Shown: positions 49,430 through 58,659, numbered from the stretch's first letter. The stretch: DNA of 64,000 bases from Streptomyces sp. CB00455 (GCF_001905445.1 NZ_LIVQ01000002.1:186001-250000), one strand, 5' to 3'. The notes: generated by a model not told the origin, from the letters alone. Numbers and translations are program-made.

Positions 49430-50413
49430 TCACTCAGGGTTGTCGGCGAGCGACCTCGCCGCCCTGACGCAATGCGCCTGCACCGCGCGGGCGTAGGCGG
49501 GTGAAGCGCCCGCCAGACCGCACGACGGAGTGACCACCACGGACTCCGCCAGAGCCCCCGGGGCCAGCCCCAACCTGCGCCAGAGCTTCCTGACACCCAT
49601 GACGCTACCGCCCGGGTCCGACAACGGGCCGTCCGTGCCGGGCACCACTCCGGCGAAGAGTTTCGTGCCGCCTTCGACGGCCTCTCCGACGGCGTCGTCC
49701 TCGCGCTCGGTGAGCAGGGAGAAATCGAACGACACGCCCGTGGCGCCGGCGCGCCGCAGCAGCGCGAAGGGGACCTCGGGTGCGCAGGAGTGGACGACGA
49801 CCTCGCCGTCGTGCACGGCGAACAGATCCCGCAGGGTGCCCTCGACGACCTGCCGGTCCACCGCCCGGTAGGTGCGGTAGCCGCTCGCGGAGCGCACCCG
49901 GCCGAGCAGGACGGAGGTGAGCGAGGGCTCGTCGAACTGCAGCACGACCTCCGCGCCGGGGATGCGCCTGCGCACATCGGCCAGGTGCTCGCGCAGGCCC
50001 TCCGCGAGGGATCCGGCCAGGTCCCGGCAGGCGCCCGCGTCCTGGAGCATGCGCTCGCCGCCGTGCAGCTCCAGGGCGGCGGCGAGCGTCCACGGCCCCA
50101 CCGCCTGGACCTTGAGCTTCCCGGTGTACCCCTGGGTGAACTCCTCCAGGGCGTCGAGGTCCTCGCGGAGCCAGGACCGGGCCCGGCGGGTGTCCCGGCC
50201 GGGGCGGTCGCTGACGCGCCACCCGCTGGGCTCCACGTGGGCGTACATCTCGACGAGCAGCCCGAGGGAGCGGCCGATCATGTCGGCGCCCGGCCCCCGG
50301 GCGGGCAGCTCGGGCAGGTACGGGAAGTCCTCGAAGGAGCCGGTGGCGGTCCTGGCGGCTTCACGGGCGTCGCCGCCCGGCAGGGATCCGATACCGGTGG
50401 CGCCCGCGGTCAT
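49430..50413 (-). CDS. MetE-like (cobalamin-independent methionine synthase domain) protein
   Basis: 327 residues of the UROD/MetE-like superfamily. It covers the zinc-binding C-terminal catalytic barrel only, without the N-terminal half of classical MetE. Potential zinc ligands lie in VVVHSCAPEVPFALL and VTPSCGLAGASP, and QFDEPSL is a conserved barrel segment. Such short homologues may transfer methyl groups from donors other than methyltetrahydrofolate-polyglutamate; the true donor here is unknown. The start overlaps the SDR stop (ATGA), so translation is coupled. ligA follows 30 bases on. Confidence 0.82.
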   Translation of the reverse strand: MTAGATGIGSLPGGDAREAARTATGSFEDFPYLPELPARGPGADMIGRSLGLLVEMYAHVEPSGWRVSDRPGRDTRRARSWLREDLDALEEFTQGYTGKLKVQAVGPWTLAAALELHGGERMLQDAGACRDLAGSLAEGLREHLADVRRRIPGAEVVLQFDEPSLTSVLLGRVRSASGYRTYRAVDRQVVEGTLRDLFAVHDGEVVVHSCAPEVPFALLRRAGATGVSFDFSLLTEREDDAVGEAVEGGTKLFAGVVPGTDGPLSDPGGSVMGVRKLWRRLGLAPGALAESVVVTPSCGLAGASPAYARAVQAHCVRAARSLADNPE

Positions 50414-51099
50414 CGGCCCGGCCTGACGGTCAGGTCGTTGACCTCGGCGTCGCGCGGCAGGTCGAGCGCCATGACGATCGTGGTGGCCACGGACTCGGGG
50501 TCGATCCAGGCGGCGGGGTCGTACTCCTTGCCCTCCTGGGAGTGGACCTTGGCCTGCATGGGGCTGGCGGTGCGGCCGGGGTAGACGGAGGTGACGCGGA
50601 TGCCGTTGGCCCGCTCCTCGGCGCGCAGCGAGTCGGCGAGCGCCTTGAGACCGTGTTTGGAGGCGGCGTAGGCGCTCCAGTCGGCGTGAGCGGTGAGGCC
50701 GGCGCCGGAGTTCACGAAGACGATGCTCGCGCGCGAGGCCCGCAGGGTGGGCAGCAGCAGCCGGGTGACCTCGGCGGGGGCGATCAGGTTCACGTTGAGC
50801 TGCTGGTGCCAGGTCTTGGGGCGCAGGTCGCCGACGGGGCCGAGGTCGACGATGCCGGCGATGTGCAGGAGGGAGTCGATCCGCTCGGGGACGGCCTGCT
50901 TGGAGAAGGCCCACGACAGCCGGTCGGGGTCGGCGAGGTCGCCGACGAGGGCCCGCGCCCCGGGGTAGCGCTCGACGAGCTGCTTGCCGCGGCCGGCGTC
51001 GCGGGCGAGGAGGACGAGGTCGTCGCCGCGGGCGTGCAGCCGGGCCGCGACGGCGGCGCCGATGCCGGAACCGGCACCGGTGATCAGGTGAGTAGCCAT
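50410..51099 (-). CDS. Short-chain dehydrogenase/reductase
   Basis: 229 residues, a classical SDR. The cofactor motif TGAGSGIG is at the N-terminus, the NNAG-equivalent is replaced by LLHIAGIVD, the catalytic Ser is in IVFVNSGAG, and YAASKHGLK carries the Tyr-x-x-x-Lys pair. It is likely an NADP(H)-dependent oxidoreductase of unknown substrate. The ATG at 51099 is chosen; an ATG three codons upstream is possible. It is first in the SDR-MetE-like-ligA strand group. Confidence 0.88.
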   Translation of the reverse strand: MATHLITGAGSGIGAAVAARLHARGDDLVLLARDAGRGKQLVERYPGARALVGDLADPDRLSWAFSKQAVPERIDSLLHIAGIVDLGPVGDLRPKTWHQQLNVNLIAPAEVTRLLLPTLRASRASIVFVNSGAGLTAHADWSAYAASKHGLKALADSLRAEERANGIRVTSVYPGRTASPMQAKVHSQEGKEYDPAAWIDPESVATTIVMALDLPRDAEVNDLTVRPGR

Positions 51100-51241
51100 G
51101 GGCCCCATGCTCGCACCCCCGGCGGGGCGGCCCGGCCCGGGCCGGGCGGCGGCGGCCCGGTCCGGCCCGGGTGCGGCCGGGCGCGCGGGCCGGGCCCGGG
51201 GCGGGCGCGGGGCGGGCGCGGGGCGGGCCGTCCCGCCCGGG
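51100..51241. repeat. GC-only low-complexity spacer
   Basis: 142 bases composed almost only of C and G, including three copies of an 11-base GCGGGCGCGGG-like unit near 51195-51230. It separates the DUF1330 gene from the SDR gene. It may form structure in RNA but shows no defined site. Confidence 0.5.
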
Positions 51242-51586
51242 TCAGCGGCCGGCCTCGTCGCGCAGGCGCGCGGCCGTCCGGCCGGCGTCGTAGTCGGCCG
51301 GGACTCCCTCGACCAGGACGGCCTCACCCGGGATGTGGTCGGTGCGCAGCGGGAGGATGGCCTGGTAGGCCGGCGAGGCGTACCAGGCGCGGGCCCGCTC
51401 GATGTCCGGGAAGCCGATCACGACGACCGTCCCGGGGAAGGGGCCCTCCAGGACCTCGACCTGCGCGCCGTGGACGAGGAAGCGGCCCTCGAAGGGATCC
51501 ATGGTCGCCTGGATCCGCTCCATGTAGCGCAGGACGTCCCCGTGCACGGACTCCGGGCGCAGGTGGGCGATGGCGTAAGCGGTCAT
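51242..51586 (-). CDS. DUF1330 family protein
   Basis: 114 residues from the ATG at 51586, which has GGGGAG 6 bases upstream. It is a dimeric alpha-beta barrel fold. MTAYAIAHL at the start and FPGTVVVIGFPDIERARAWYASPAYQAILPLR in the middle are the DUF1330 hallmark. It is soluble, and no catalytic role is known for the family. It ends 142 bases before the SDR gene and starts 88 bases after a GlxA-type regulator on the same strand. Confidence 0.88.
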   Translation of the reverse strand: MTAYAIAHLRPESVHGDVLRYMERIQATMDPFEGRFLVHGAQVEVLEGPFPGTVVVIGFPDIERARAWYASPAYQAILPLRTDHIPGEAVLVEGVPADYDAGRTAARLRDEAGR

Positions 51587-51674
51587 GGCGGTCTCCCCGG
51601 GCAAGGGGCCCGCGGGTGCGGGCCGTTGCTCCGACTCTGTCAGCGGACCGGGCCCGGGGCGATTACCCCCGAGG

Positions 51675-52649
51675 TCATGCCAGGGCCGGGCTGTCGGGCT
51701 GGAAGGTGCGGCGGTAGGCGATCGGGGAGACGCCGAGGGCGGTGCGCATGTGCTGGCGCAGGGAGTTGGCCGAGCCGAAGCCGGCCCGGTGGGCGACCAG
51801 GTCGACGGGGAGGTCGCTGGATTCCAGCAGGTGCCGGGCGACCTCCAGGCGCTGGCCGGTGAGCCACTGGACCGGGGTCATGCCGACCTCGTCGCGAAAG
51901 CGCCGGGTGAAGGTGCGCAGGCTCATCCGGGCGTGGGCGGCCAGCTCGGCGAGCGTGACGGGCTCGGCGAGGCGCTCCAGGGCCCAGGCGCGGGTGGCGG
52001 TGGTGGTGGCGGCGGTCGGTTCGGGGACGGGACGGTCGATGTACTGGGCCTGCCCGCCGTCGCGCCACGGCGGTACGACGCACAGCCGGGCGGCGCGGTT
52101 GGCGGCGGCCGTGCCGTGGTCCCGGCGGATCAGGTAGAGGCACAGGTCGATGCCGGCGGCCACCCCGGCGGAGGTGAGGACGTCGCCGTCGTCGACGAAC
52201 AGGACCTCCTCGTCGAGCCGGACGCGCGGGAAGGCCCTGCGGAAGTCCGGCGCGTGCACCCAGTGGGTGGTGGCGGCCCGGCCGTCGAGCAGGCCGGCGG
52301 CGGCGAGCACCTCGGAACCGGTGCAGATGGACACGGTCCGGGCGCCGGGGCGGATGCCGGCCAGGGCGGCGGCCAGGGCGGGCGGCAGCGGCTCGCCGCG
52401 CAGCAGCCCGGGCATGGCGTGGGTGGGCGGGACGATCACGGTGTCGGCCGCGGCGAGCGCCTCGGGGCCGGCCGCGACCCCGATGGTGAAGCCCGCGTCG
52501 CTCATCACGGGCATGCCGTCCGCGGTGCAGACGGTGACCTGGTACAGGGGGGTGCCGTCCTCGGCGCGGGCGTTGCCGAAGACCCGGGAGGGCATTCCGA
52601 GCTCGAACGGGGCGACGCCTTCGACGGCGAGTACGGCGACACGGTGCAT
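51675..52649 (-). CDS. GlxA-type AraC-family transcriptional regulator
   Basis: 324 residues. The N-terminal DJ-1/PfpI domain (about 1-185) has the nucleophile-elbow cysteine in VSICTGSEVLAAAGLLDGR. Two AraC-type helix-turn-helix motifs at the C-terminus follow (LAELAAHARMSLRTFTRRF and PVDLVAHRAGFGSANSLRQHM). This is the GlxA/FtrA layout, in which the DJ-1-like domain senses a small molecule. It is divergent from a quinone reductase gene with a 113-base gap, so it probably controls that gene. Confidence 0.9.
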   Translation of the reverse strand: MHRVAVLAVEGVAPFELGMPSRVFGNARAEDGTPLYQVTVCTADGMPVMSDAGFTIGVAAGPEALAAADTVIVPPTHAMPGLLRGEPLPPALAAALAGIRPGARTVSICTGSEVLAAAGLLDGRAATTHWVHAPDFRRAFPRVRLDEEVLFVDDGDVLTSAGVAAGIDLCLYLIRRDHGTAAANRAARLCVVPPWRDGGQAQYIDRPVPEPTAATTTATRAWALERLAEPVTLAELAAHARMSLRTFTRRFRDEVGMTPVQWLTGQRLEVARHLLESSDLPVDLVAHRAGFGSANSLRQHMRTALGVSPIAYRRTFQPDSPALA

Positions 52650-52669
52650 GGCCAGATTCTGTCACAGGG

Positions 52670-52683
52670 TGGCCGTCCGGCCA
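52670..52683. promoter_or_regulatory. Palindrome between GlxA-type regulator and quinone reductase
   Basis: TGGCC-GTCC-GGCCA, partly extended by GGTG...CACC on the outside, in the divergent promoter region. A candidate operator, but short. Confidence 0.35.
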
Positions 52684-52762
52684 TCACCACGCGGGGCCCG
52701 GAGCCGCCAGGCTGGTGCGGTAGGCCGGGATACCGGCACGGATCAGCATCGAGGAGACATTC

Positions 52763-53686
52763 ATGCGCGCCGTCGTCGTCAGCAAGTGGGGCGGACCCGA
52801 GGTACTCGTCGAGACGGAAGCCGAGCGTCCGGAGCCCGGCATGGGCGAGGTCCTGGTACGGGTGCACGCGGCCGGCGTGAACCCGGTGGACTGGAAGACC
52901 CGCGAGAGCGGCGGCCTGATCCCCTGGGGGCCGGTGCCGGCGGTCGGCTGGGACGTCTCGGGCACCGTCGAGGCCGTCGGACCGGGCGTCACGCTTTACC
53001 GGGCGGGCGACGAGGTGTACGGGATGCCCCGCTTCCCGCAGCAGGCCGGCGCATACGCCGAGTACGTGACGGCCCCCGCGCGGCACTTCGCCCGCAAGCC
53101 GGCCTCGCTGGACCACGTCCGGGCCGCGGCGCTGCCCCTGGCCGCGCTGACCGCGTGGCAGGCGCTGGTGGACACCGCCGGGGTCACGGCCGGGCAGCGG
53201 GTGCTGGTGCACGCGGCGGCCGGCGGGGTCGGCCACCTGGCCGTGCAGATCGCCAAGGCGCGCGGTGCGTACGTGATCGGCACCGCGAGCGCGGGCAAGC
53301 ACGCGCTGGTGCGGGGGCTCGGCGCCGACGAGGTGATCGACTACCGCACGACGGACTTCGAGGACGCCGTCCGCGACGTGGACGTCGTGATCGACGCGGT
53401 CGGCGGGGAGTACGCGCGGCGCTCGCTGAAGGTCCTGCGGCCGGGCGGGCACCTGGTGACCCTTCCGGGCCCGGACGGCATCCCGGCCGACACGCGGGGC
53501 GTCCACGCCTCCTGGGTGCTGGTGGAGCCGGACCTCGGGGGCCTGAAGGAGATCGCGGCCCTGGTCGAGCAGGGCCTGCTGAAGCCGCTGGTCGACACGG
53601 TGCTGCCGCTGGAGCAGGCGGCGAAGGCCCACGAGATCGGCGAGCGGGGCCGCACCACCGGCAAGATCGTCCTGACGGTGGTCTGA
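52763..53686 (+). CDS. NADPH:quinone reductase-like zinc-independent alcohol dehydrogenase
   Basis: 307 residues, ATG with GAGGAG 8 bases upstream. A medium-chain reductase of the quinone oxidoreductase branch: VHAAGVNPVDWKTR, the GWDVSGTVEAVGPGV segment and the Rossmann motif VHAAAGGVGHLAVQIAKARG are characteristic. No catalytic zinc ligands are seen. It likely reduces quinones or enones with NADPH. The divergent GlxA-type regulator suggests induction by a small molecule. Confidence 0.88.
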   Translation: MRAVVVSKWGGPEVLVETEAERPEPGMGEVLVRVHAAGVNPVDWKTRESGGLIPWGPVPAVGWDVSGTVEAVGPGVTLYRAGDEVYGMPRFPQQAGAYAEYVTAPARHFARKPASLDHVRAAALPLAALTAWQALVDTAGVTAGQRVLVHAAAGGVGHLAVQIAKARGAYVIGTASAGKHALVRGLGADEVIDYRTTDFEDAVRDVDVVIDAVGGEYARRSLKVLRPGGHLVTLPGPDGIPADTRGVHASWVLVEPDLGGLKEIAALVEQGLLKPLVDTVLPLEQAAKAHEIGERGRTTGKIVLTVV

Positions 53687-53725
53687 CGCCGGCCTCACCG
53701 CGCGGCGGGCGCCCCGGCGGCACGC

Positions 53726-53793
53726 CCGGCGCCCGCGATGAACCGGGCGCCCGCGGTGACCGGGCGCCCGGCATGACCGGGCGCCCCGCCGGC
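53726..53793. repeat. 17-bp tandem repeat between convergent genes
   Basis: Four imperfect copies on an exact 17-base period, each containing CCGGGCGCCCG or a close variant (starting near 53726, 53743, 53760, 53777). The core is itself palindromic, so it may act as the terminator for both flanking genes. The last copy touches the mnmA stop codon. Confidence 0.75.
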
Positions 53794-54923
53794 TAGACGC
53801 CGGCGGCAGCCCGGGTGGTGGTGGCGATGGTGGCCGAGCCGACCACGCGGGTGCCGTCGTAGAGCACGATCGCCTGGCCGGGGGCCACGCCGCGGACCGG
53901 TTCGGCGAAGGAGACGCGCAGCTCGCCGTCCACGAGCTCGGCGAAGACCTCGCTCTCGCCTCCGTGGGCGCGCAGCTGCGCGGTGTAGGTGCCGGGGGCG
54001 GCGGCCGAAGCGCCGCACCAACGGGGGCGGATCGCGGTGAGGGCCGTGACGTCGAGGGCCTCGGCGGGGCCGACGGTGACGGTGTTGTTCACCGGGGAGA
54101 TGTCGAGGACGTAGCGCGGCTTGCCGTCGGCGGCGGGGTGGCCGATGCGCAGGCCCTTGCGCTGCCCGATGGTGAAGCCGAAGGCGCCCTCGTGGGTGCC
54201 GACCGTCCGTCCGGTCTCGTCGACGATGTCGCCTTCGGCCTTGCCCAGGCGGTTCGCGAGGAAGCCCTGGGTGTCGCCGTCGGCGATGAAGCAGATGTCG
54301 TGGCTGTCGGGCTTCTTGGCCACCGCGAGCCCCCGCCGCTCGGCCTCGGCGCGGATCTCTTCCTTGGTGGTGAGGGTGTCGCCGAGCGGGAAGAGGGCGT
54401 GGGCGAGCTGCTTCTCGTCGAGCACGCCGAGGACGTAGGACTGGTCCTTGGCCATGTCGGAGGCCCGGTGCAGCTCGCGGGTGCCGTCCTCGTTCAGGAC
54501 GACGGTGGCGTAGTGGCCGGTGCAGACGGCGTCGAAGCCGAGGGCGAGGGCCTTGTCCAGCAGCGCCGCGAACTTGATCTTCTCGTTGCAGCGCAGACAG
54601 GGGTTCGGGGTGCGCCCGGCCTGGTACTCGGAGACGAAGTCCTCCACGACGTCCTCGCGGAAGCGCTCGGCGAGGTCCCAGACGTAGAAGGGGATGCCGA
54701 TGACGTCGGCGGCGCGGCGGGCGTCGCGGGAGTCCTCGATGGTGCAGCAGCCGCGGGCGCCGGTCCGGAAGGACTGCGGGTTCGCGGAGAGCGCGAGGTG
54801 GACGCCGGTGACGTCGTGCCCGGCTTCCACCGCACGGGCGGCGGCGACGGCGGAGTCCACTCCGCCGGACATGGCGGCCAGGACGCGGAGGGGGCGGGCG
54901 GTGCGCGGCAGGTTCTCAGTCAT
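53793..54923 (-). CDS. mnmA: tRNA 2-thiouridylase
   Basis: 376 residues. MnmA makes 2-thiouridine at the wobble position of Lys, Glu and Gln tRNAs using ATP and sulfur from a cysteine desulfurase. The PP-loop [14 protein letters not shown] is at the N-terminus. The catalytic cysteines lie in [12 protein letters not shown] and [12 protein letters not shown], and the TGHYA and KDQSYVL motifs are present. A cysteine desulfurase gene lies 0.9 kb away on the same strand, separated by an oppositely oriented amidase gene. Confidence 0.95.
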   Translation of the reverse strand: MTENLPRTARPLRVLAAMSGGVDSAVAAARAVEAGHDVTGVHLALSANPQSFRTGARGCCTIEDSRDARRAADVIGIPFYVWDLAERFREDVVEDFVSEYQAGRTPNPCLRCNEKIKFAALLDKALALGFDAVCTGHYATVVLNEDGTRELHRASDMAKDQSYVLGVLDEKQLAHALFPLGDTLTTKEEIRAEAERRGLAVAKKPDSHDICFIADGDTQGFLANRLGKAEGDIVDETGRTVGTHEGAFGFTIGQRKGLRIGHPAADGKPRYVLDISPVNNTVTVGPAEALDVTALTAIRPRWCGASAAAPGTYTAQLRAHGGESEVFAELVDGELRVSFAEPVRGVAPGQAIVLYDGTRVVGSATIATTTRAAAGV

Positions 54924-54992
54924 AGCACCGTCCAGAGTACGGGGGAACCGGGCGGGGTCACGGCGCGTTGTCGGCTGTGGGGGGTGGATCAC

Positions 54993-55724
54993 ATGGCGAA
55001 CAAGGGGAATGCGGCGAAGAAGCCGCCGGGAAAGGCTCCGGGGGGCGGGAAGTCCGCGGGGCGGACCCGCCGGGCCGTGCTCTTCGGCGGTCTCGGGCTC
55101 GTCGCGGCGGCGGCGATCGCCGGGCGGGAGGAGATCGGCCGGGTCTGGCGGCTGGTCCCGGGGGTCGCGAAGCCGCGCAAGGAGGGCGAGCTCGACCACG
55201 CGGGCGCGAGCTGGACGGCGGCCTCCCCGGCGAACTGGCGCAGGGCGGACCGGCCGGACGACTACCGGGTGGACCGGATCGTCGTCCATGTCACACAGGG
55301 CGGCTTCGAATCCTCGGTGGACGCTTTCAGAAATCCGTGGCACAAGGCGTCGGCGCACTACATCGTGCGCCAGGACGGCCACATAGAGCAGATGGTGCGC
55401 GAGCTGGACGTCGCCTTCCACGCGGGCAGCCGCTCGATGAACGAGCGCAGTGTCGGCATCGAGCACGTGGGCTTCGTGGACCGTCCGCAGGATTTCACCG
55501 AGACGATGTACGCGGCCTCGGCCCGGCTCGCAGCGGACGTCTGCCGCCGGTACGGCATACCGGCGGACCGCGCCCACATCCTGGGCCACTCGGAGGTCCC
55601 GGGCGCCGACCACACGGACCCCGGCCGGCACTGGGACTGGGACCGCTACCTGGGCCTGGTCCGCGAGGCCCTGCGCGCACCCGCGCCGACGCCGATGCCC
55701 ACGGCGTCCGCGAAGACCGGCTGA
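54993..55724 (+). CDS. N-acetylmuramoyl-L-alanine amidase, membrane-anchored or exported
   Basis: 243 residues. [21 protein letters not shown] (about 24-44) is a Tat-like signal or an N-terminal anchor; no clear AxA cleavage site follows. The catalytic Amidase_2 (PGRP-like) domain has IVVHVTQGG, the SAHYIV segment and the zinc-site end [21 protein letters not shown]. It cleaves the amide bond between muramic acid and the stem peptide, so it acts on the cell wall. The ATG at 54993 is chosen; a GTG three codons upstream is possible. The Pro/Gly/Lys-rich first 20 residues precede the membrane segment. The gene interrupts the mnmA/cysteine-desulfurase pair. Confidence 0.88.
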   Translation: MANKGNAAKKPPGKAPGGGKSAGRTRRAVLFGGLGLVAAAAIAGREEIGRVWRLVPGVAKPRKEGELDHAGASWTAASPANWRRADRPDDYRVDRIVVHVTQGGFESSVDAFRNPWHKASAHYIVRQDGHIEQMVRELDVAFHAGSRSMNERSVGIEHVGFVDRPQDFTETMYAASARLAADVCRRYGIPADRAHILGHSEVPGADHTDPGRHWDWDRYLGLVREALRAPAPTPMPTASAKTG

Positions 55725-55765
55725 GGGCGGCCCGCACCGGTTCAGGGGCCGTCCCGGGACCCGGC

Positions 55766-55793
55766 CCGGCCACCCGTACGGTCGGGCGGCCGG
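55766..55793. terminator. Bidirectional terminator, amidase / cysteine desulfurase
   Basis: 11-bp arms with one mismatch (CCGGCCACCCG and CGGGCGGCCGG) and a 6-base loop, between convergent genes. Confidence 0.75.
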
Positions 55794-55803
55794 CGCGGCG
55801 CCC

Positions 55804-56967
55804 TCAGCTGAGGCCGGCCGACCGGGCGCGCTCCACGGCCGGGCCGATGGCCGCGGCCAGGGCGGCCACGTCCTCCTTCGAGGAGGTGTGGCCGAGCGAG
55901 AAGCGCAGGGTGCCGCGCGCGAGCTGGGGATCGGTACCGGCGGCCAGCAGGACGTGGCTCGGCTGGGCGACGCCGGCGGTGCAGGCGGAGCCGGTGGAGC
56001 ACTCGATGCCCTGCGCGTCGAGCAGCAGCAGCAGGGAGTCGCCCTCGCAGCCGGGGAAGCTGAAGTGGGCGTTGGCCGGGAGCCGGTCGTCGGGGTCCCC
56101 GCCGAGGACGGCGTCCGGCACGGCCGAGCGGACGACCGCGATCAGCTCGTCCCGCAGGGCGCCGATCTCGGCGGCGAAGCGCTCGCGGCGCTCGGCGGCG
56201 AGGACGGCGGCCACCGCGAAGGCGGCGATGGCCGGCACGTCGAGGGTGCCGGAGCGCACGTGCCGCTCCTGACCGCCGCCGTGCAGCACCGGGACGGGGC
56301 TCTGGTCGCGGCCCAGGAGCAGGGCGCCGATGCCGTACGGGCCGCCGATCTTGTGGCCGCTGACGGTCATGGCCGCGAGGCCGCTGTCGCCGAAGGCGAC
56401 GTCGAGCTGCCCGAAGGCCTGGACGGCGTCCGAGTGCAGCGCGATGCCGTACTCCCCGGCGATGTCGGCCAGTTCGCGGACCGGCATGACGGTGCCGATC
56501 TCGTTGTTGGCCCACATGACGGTGGCCAGGGCCACGTCGCCGGGGTTGCGCTCGACGGCCTCGCGGAAGGCGTCCGCGTGCACCCGCCCGTAGCGGTCCA
56601 CGGGGAGGTACTCGACCCGGGCGCCTTCGTGTTCGGCGAGCCAGTGGACGGCGTCGAGCACCGCGTGGTGCTCGACGGGGCTGGACAGGATCCGGGTCCG
56701 GGCGGGGTCGGCGTCGCGCCGGGCCCAGTAGAGGCCCTTGACGGCGAGGTTGTCGGCTTCCGTGCCCCCGGCGGTGAAGACCACCTCGCTCGGGCGGGCG
56801 CCGATCGCCTCGGCGAAGGCCTCTCGGGCCTCCTCGACGGTTCGGCGGGCCCGGCGGCCGGCGGCGTGCAGGGAGGAGGCGTTCCCCGTGGCGGCGAACT
56901 GCGCGGTCATCGCCGCGGCGGCCTCCGGCAGCATCGGGGTCGTGGCGGCGTGGTCGAGGTAGGCCAT
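55804..56967 (-). CDS. Cysteine desulfurase (IscS/NifS type)
   Basis: 387 residues, PLP-dependent. It converts cysteine to alanine and passes the persulfide sulfur to acceptors such as Mnm[12 protein letters not shown] at the N-terminus, the PLP lysine in [10 protein letters not shown] and the catalytic cysteine loop [10 protein letters not shown] are all intact; the HVLLAAG end is typical of IscS. The ATG follows GGGGGA. It is most likely the sulfur donor for the nearby mnmA, as neighbouring desulfurase genes usually are. Confidence 0.93.
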   Translation of the reverse strand: MAYLDHAATTPMLPEAAAAMTAQFAATGNASSLHAAGRRARRTVEEAREAFAEAIGARPSEVVFTAGGTEADNLAVKGLYWARRDADPARTRILSSPVEHHAVLDAVHWLAEHEGARVEYLPVDRYGRVHADAFREAVERNPGDVALATVMWANNEIGTVMPVRELADIAGEYGIALHSDAVQAFGQLDVAFGDSGLAAMTVSGHKIGGPYGIGALLLGRDQSPVPVLHGGGQERHVRSGTLDVPAIAAFAVAAVLAAERRERFAAEIGALRDELIAVVRSAVPDAVLGGDPDDRLPANAHFSFPGCEGDSLLLLLDAQGIECSTGSACTAGVAQPSHVLLAAGTDPQLARGTLRFSLGHTSSKEDVAALAAAIGPAVERARSAGLS

Positions 56968-56999
56968 GATCCCCCGATTCTACGAGCCCGCAGGGCCCC

Positions 57000-57045
57000 G
57001 GATCCCCGGCGGGGTCCGGCGGGACCGCGGCCCCGCCGGGGATCC
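57000..57045 (-). terminator. Thioesterase terminator hairpin
   Basis: Perfect 15-bp arms (GGATCCCCGGCGGGG and CCCCGCCGGGGATCC) with a 16-base loop, just after the thioesterase stop and before the cysteine desulfurase start. Confidence 0.88.
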
Positions 57046-57052
57046 GCGGCTT

Positions 57053-57910
57053 TCAGGCCTGCCGCGGCGCGCGGGCCAGCTGGCGGGACTGGGCGACCAG
57101 GCGGTCCGCCGAGTCCCAGACCTCGGCGTCCTCCTCCAGGAATCCGCCGGCCAGGTTCCGCGTCGTGATGGCGACGCGGAGCGGCCCCGCGGCCGGGCGG
57201 CGCCGGATGTGGGTGGTGAGTTCCACGGTCGGGGTCCAGCCGATCAGCCCGAGGTCGAAGGCGGTCGGCGGGAGCGCGTCCACCGCGAGGAGCAGGGACA
57301 GCGGGTCGGCGTCACGGCCGTCGGCCAGCTCGAACCAGGCCCGCATCTCGCCCTTGCCGGAGGGCGCGCCGACGGCCCAGCCCGCGGTCGCGGGGTCCAG
57401 CCGGAGCCGGAGCCGGTCGACGATCGCGGAGCTGCCGGGGATCGGGGCCGGTCCGGACTCGGCCCCGAGGCAGTCCTCGTAGGCCGGCATGGCGGGCGGC
57501 AGCGCGACGGTGCGCACGTCGTCCGACAGGCTGGAGAGGTCGCCGTAGGAGGCGAGGACGCGGATGCGTTCGACCTCGGCGCCGCTCTCGTCGTACTGGA
57601 AGAGCGAGGCCTGACCGGTGGAGAGGGTGCGGCCGACCCGGGCGACCTGCGTGCGGATCACGGCGGGGCCGGGCACGGAGGAGGTCAGGTAGTGCGCGGA
57701 GACCGTGAAGGGGTCCGGGTGCGGCAGGGCCGCCGACAGGGCCCGGCCGACCAGGGCCAGCAGGTATCCGCCGTTGACGGCGGTGATGATCGTCCAGCCG
57801 GCGGAGAGCTCCGCGTCGTACACCCCGGGCTCGTCCGCGCGTGCGGTGACGGTGGTGTCGCGGTCGAACTCGCTGTCGCCGATGGATGCCTTGGCAGCTG
57901 CGTGTGACAT
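57053..57910 (-). CDS. Acyl-CoA thioesterase-like (double hotdog) protein
   Basis: 285 residues; the ATG at 57910 has no Shine-Dalgarno sequence. Two hotdog-like halves are visible: AGWTIITAVNGGYLLALVGRAL in the first and TPTVELTTHIRRRPAAGPLRV in the second. This is the TesB-like thioesterase layout used to hydrolyse acyl-CoA. Actinobacteria hold many uncharacterised members. A palindrome 22-37 bases upstream suggests control by a TetR-type acyl-CoA-responsive repressor, which is an inference. Confidence 0.8.
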   Translation of the reverse strand: MSHAAAKASIGDSEFDRDTTVTARADEPGVYDAELSAGWTIITAVNGGYLLALVGRALSAALPHPDPFTVSAHYLTSSVPGPAVIRTQVARVGRTLSTGQASLFQYDESGAEVERIRVLASYGDLSSLSDDVRTVALPPAMPAYEDCLGAESGPAPIPGSSAIVDRLRLRLDPATAGWAVGAPSGKGEMRAWFELADGRDADPLSLLLAVDALPPTAFDLGLIGWTPTVELTTHIRRRPAAGPLRVAITTRNLAGGFLEEDAEVWDSADRLVAQSRQLARAPRQA

Positions 57911-57931
57911 GAAACGACGGTACACCGCGAT

Positions 57932-57947
57932 GCTACTAAGCGGTAGC
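57932..57947. promoter_or_regulatory. GCTAC-N6-GTAGC palindrome upstream of thioesterase gene
   Basis: GCTACTAAGCGGTAGC lies just before the thioesterase start and directly after the TRIC gene stop. The CTACT-AAGC-GGTAG core resembles operators of TetR-type lipid-metabolism repressors in actinobacteria. The surrounding AT-rich bases (TTTCTATTGTTAC) mark a promoter. Confidence 0.55.
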
Positions 57948-57956
57948 TTTCTATTG

Positions 57957-58613
57957 TTACGGCTCTTCGGCCACGGCCGAGCGTCGGTTCCAGGCCAGTG
58001 GCGCCCGCCAGTGGTAGCGCATGGCGAGCAGGCGCAGCACGAACGTGGTGACGATGGCGAGGCCGGTGGTGACGCCGTTGAGGGCGTCGAATTCGATGAA
58101 GAGGGCGACCATCGAGGCGCCGACGACGGCGGGGACGGCGTACATCTCGCGGTCGCGCAGCAGCGAGGGCACCTCGTTGACGAGGACGTCGCGCAGGACG
58201 CCCCCGCCGACGGCGGTGGCCAGCCCGAGCGAGGCGGAGGCGGTCAGGCCGAGGCCGTACTCGTAGGCCTTGGTGGTGCCCGTCACGCAGAACAGTCCGA
58301 GGCCGGCGGCGTCGAAGACGGCGATGGCGCGGTTGATCCGCTGGACCTCGGGGTGCAGGAAGAAGACGAACGCGGCGGCGATCAGCGGGGTGAGGAAGAA
58401 GCTGAGCTCTCCGAAGGCGGCGGGCGGGACCGCCCCGATGGCGAGGTCGCGGAAGAGGCCGCCGCCCAGCGCGGTGACCAGGGCGAGCACGACGATGCCG
58501 AAGACGTCGAAGTTCTTGCGGACCGCGAGCAGGGCGCCGGCGGTGGCGAAGACGAAGATGCCCGCGAGGTCCAGCGCATGCTGGACCCCGGGCGGGAAGA
58601 GATCGTGGAGCAC
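57957..58613 (-). CDS. TRIC-family cation channel (UPF0126)
   Basis: 218 residues with about seven membrane helices. Bacterial TRIC channels are trimeric, voltage-sensitive potassium channels. The duplicated motif GGGLFRDLAIGAVPP and GGGVLRDVLVNEVPS is the family signature, and ALDLAGIFVFATAGALLAVRKNFDVFG the typical start. The length is normal. It lies upstream of the thioesterase gene on the same strand but that gene appears to have its own promoter. Confidence 0.9.
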   Translation of the reverse strand: MLHDLFPPGVQHALDLAGIFVFATAGALLAVRKNFDVFGIVVLALVTALGGGLFRDLAIGAVPPAAFGELSFFLTPLIAAAFVFFLHPEVQRINRAIAVFDAAGLGLFCVTGTTKAYEYGLGLTASASLGLATAVGGGVLRDVLVNEVPSLLRDREMYAVPAVVGASMVALFIEFDALNGVTTGLAIVTTFVLRLLAMRYHWRAPLAWNRRSAVAEEP

Positions 58614-58659
58614 CGGGCCATTGTCACCCGCCGGGCGGCCCCGCCCGGCTCGCGGGGTC

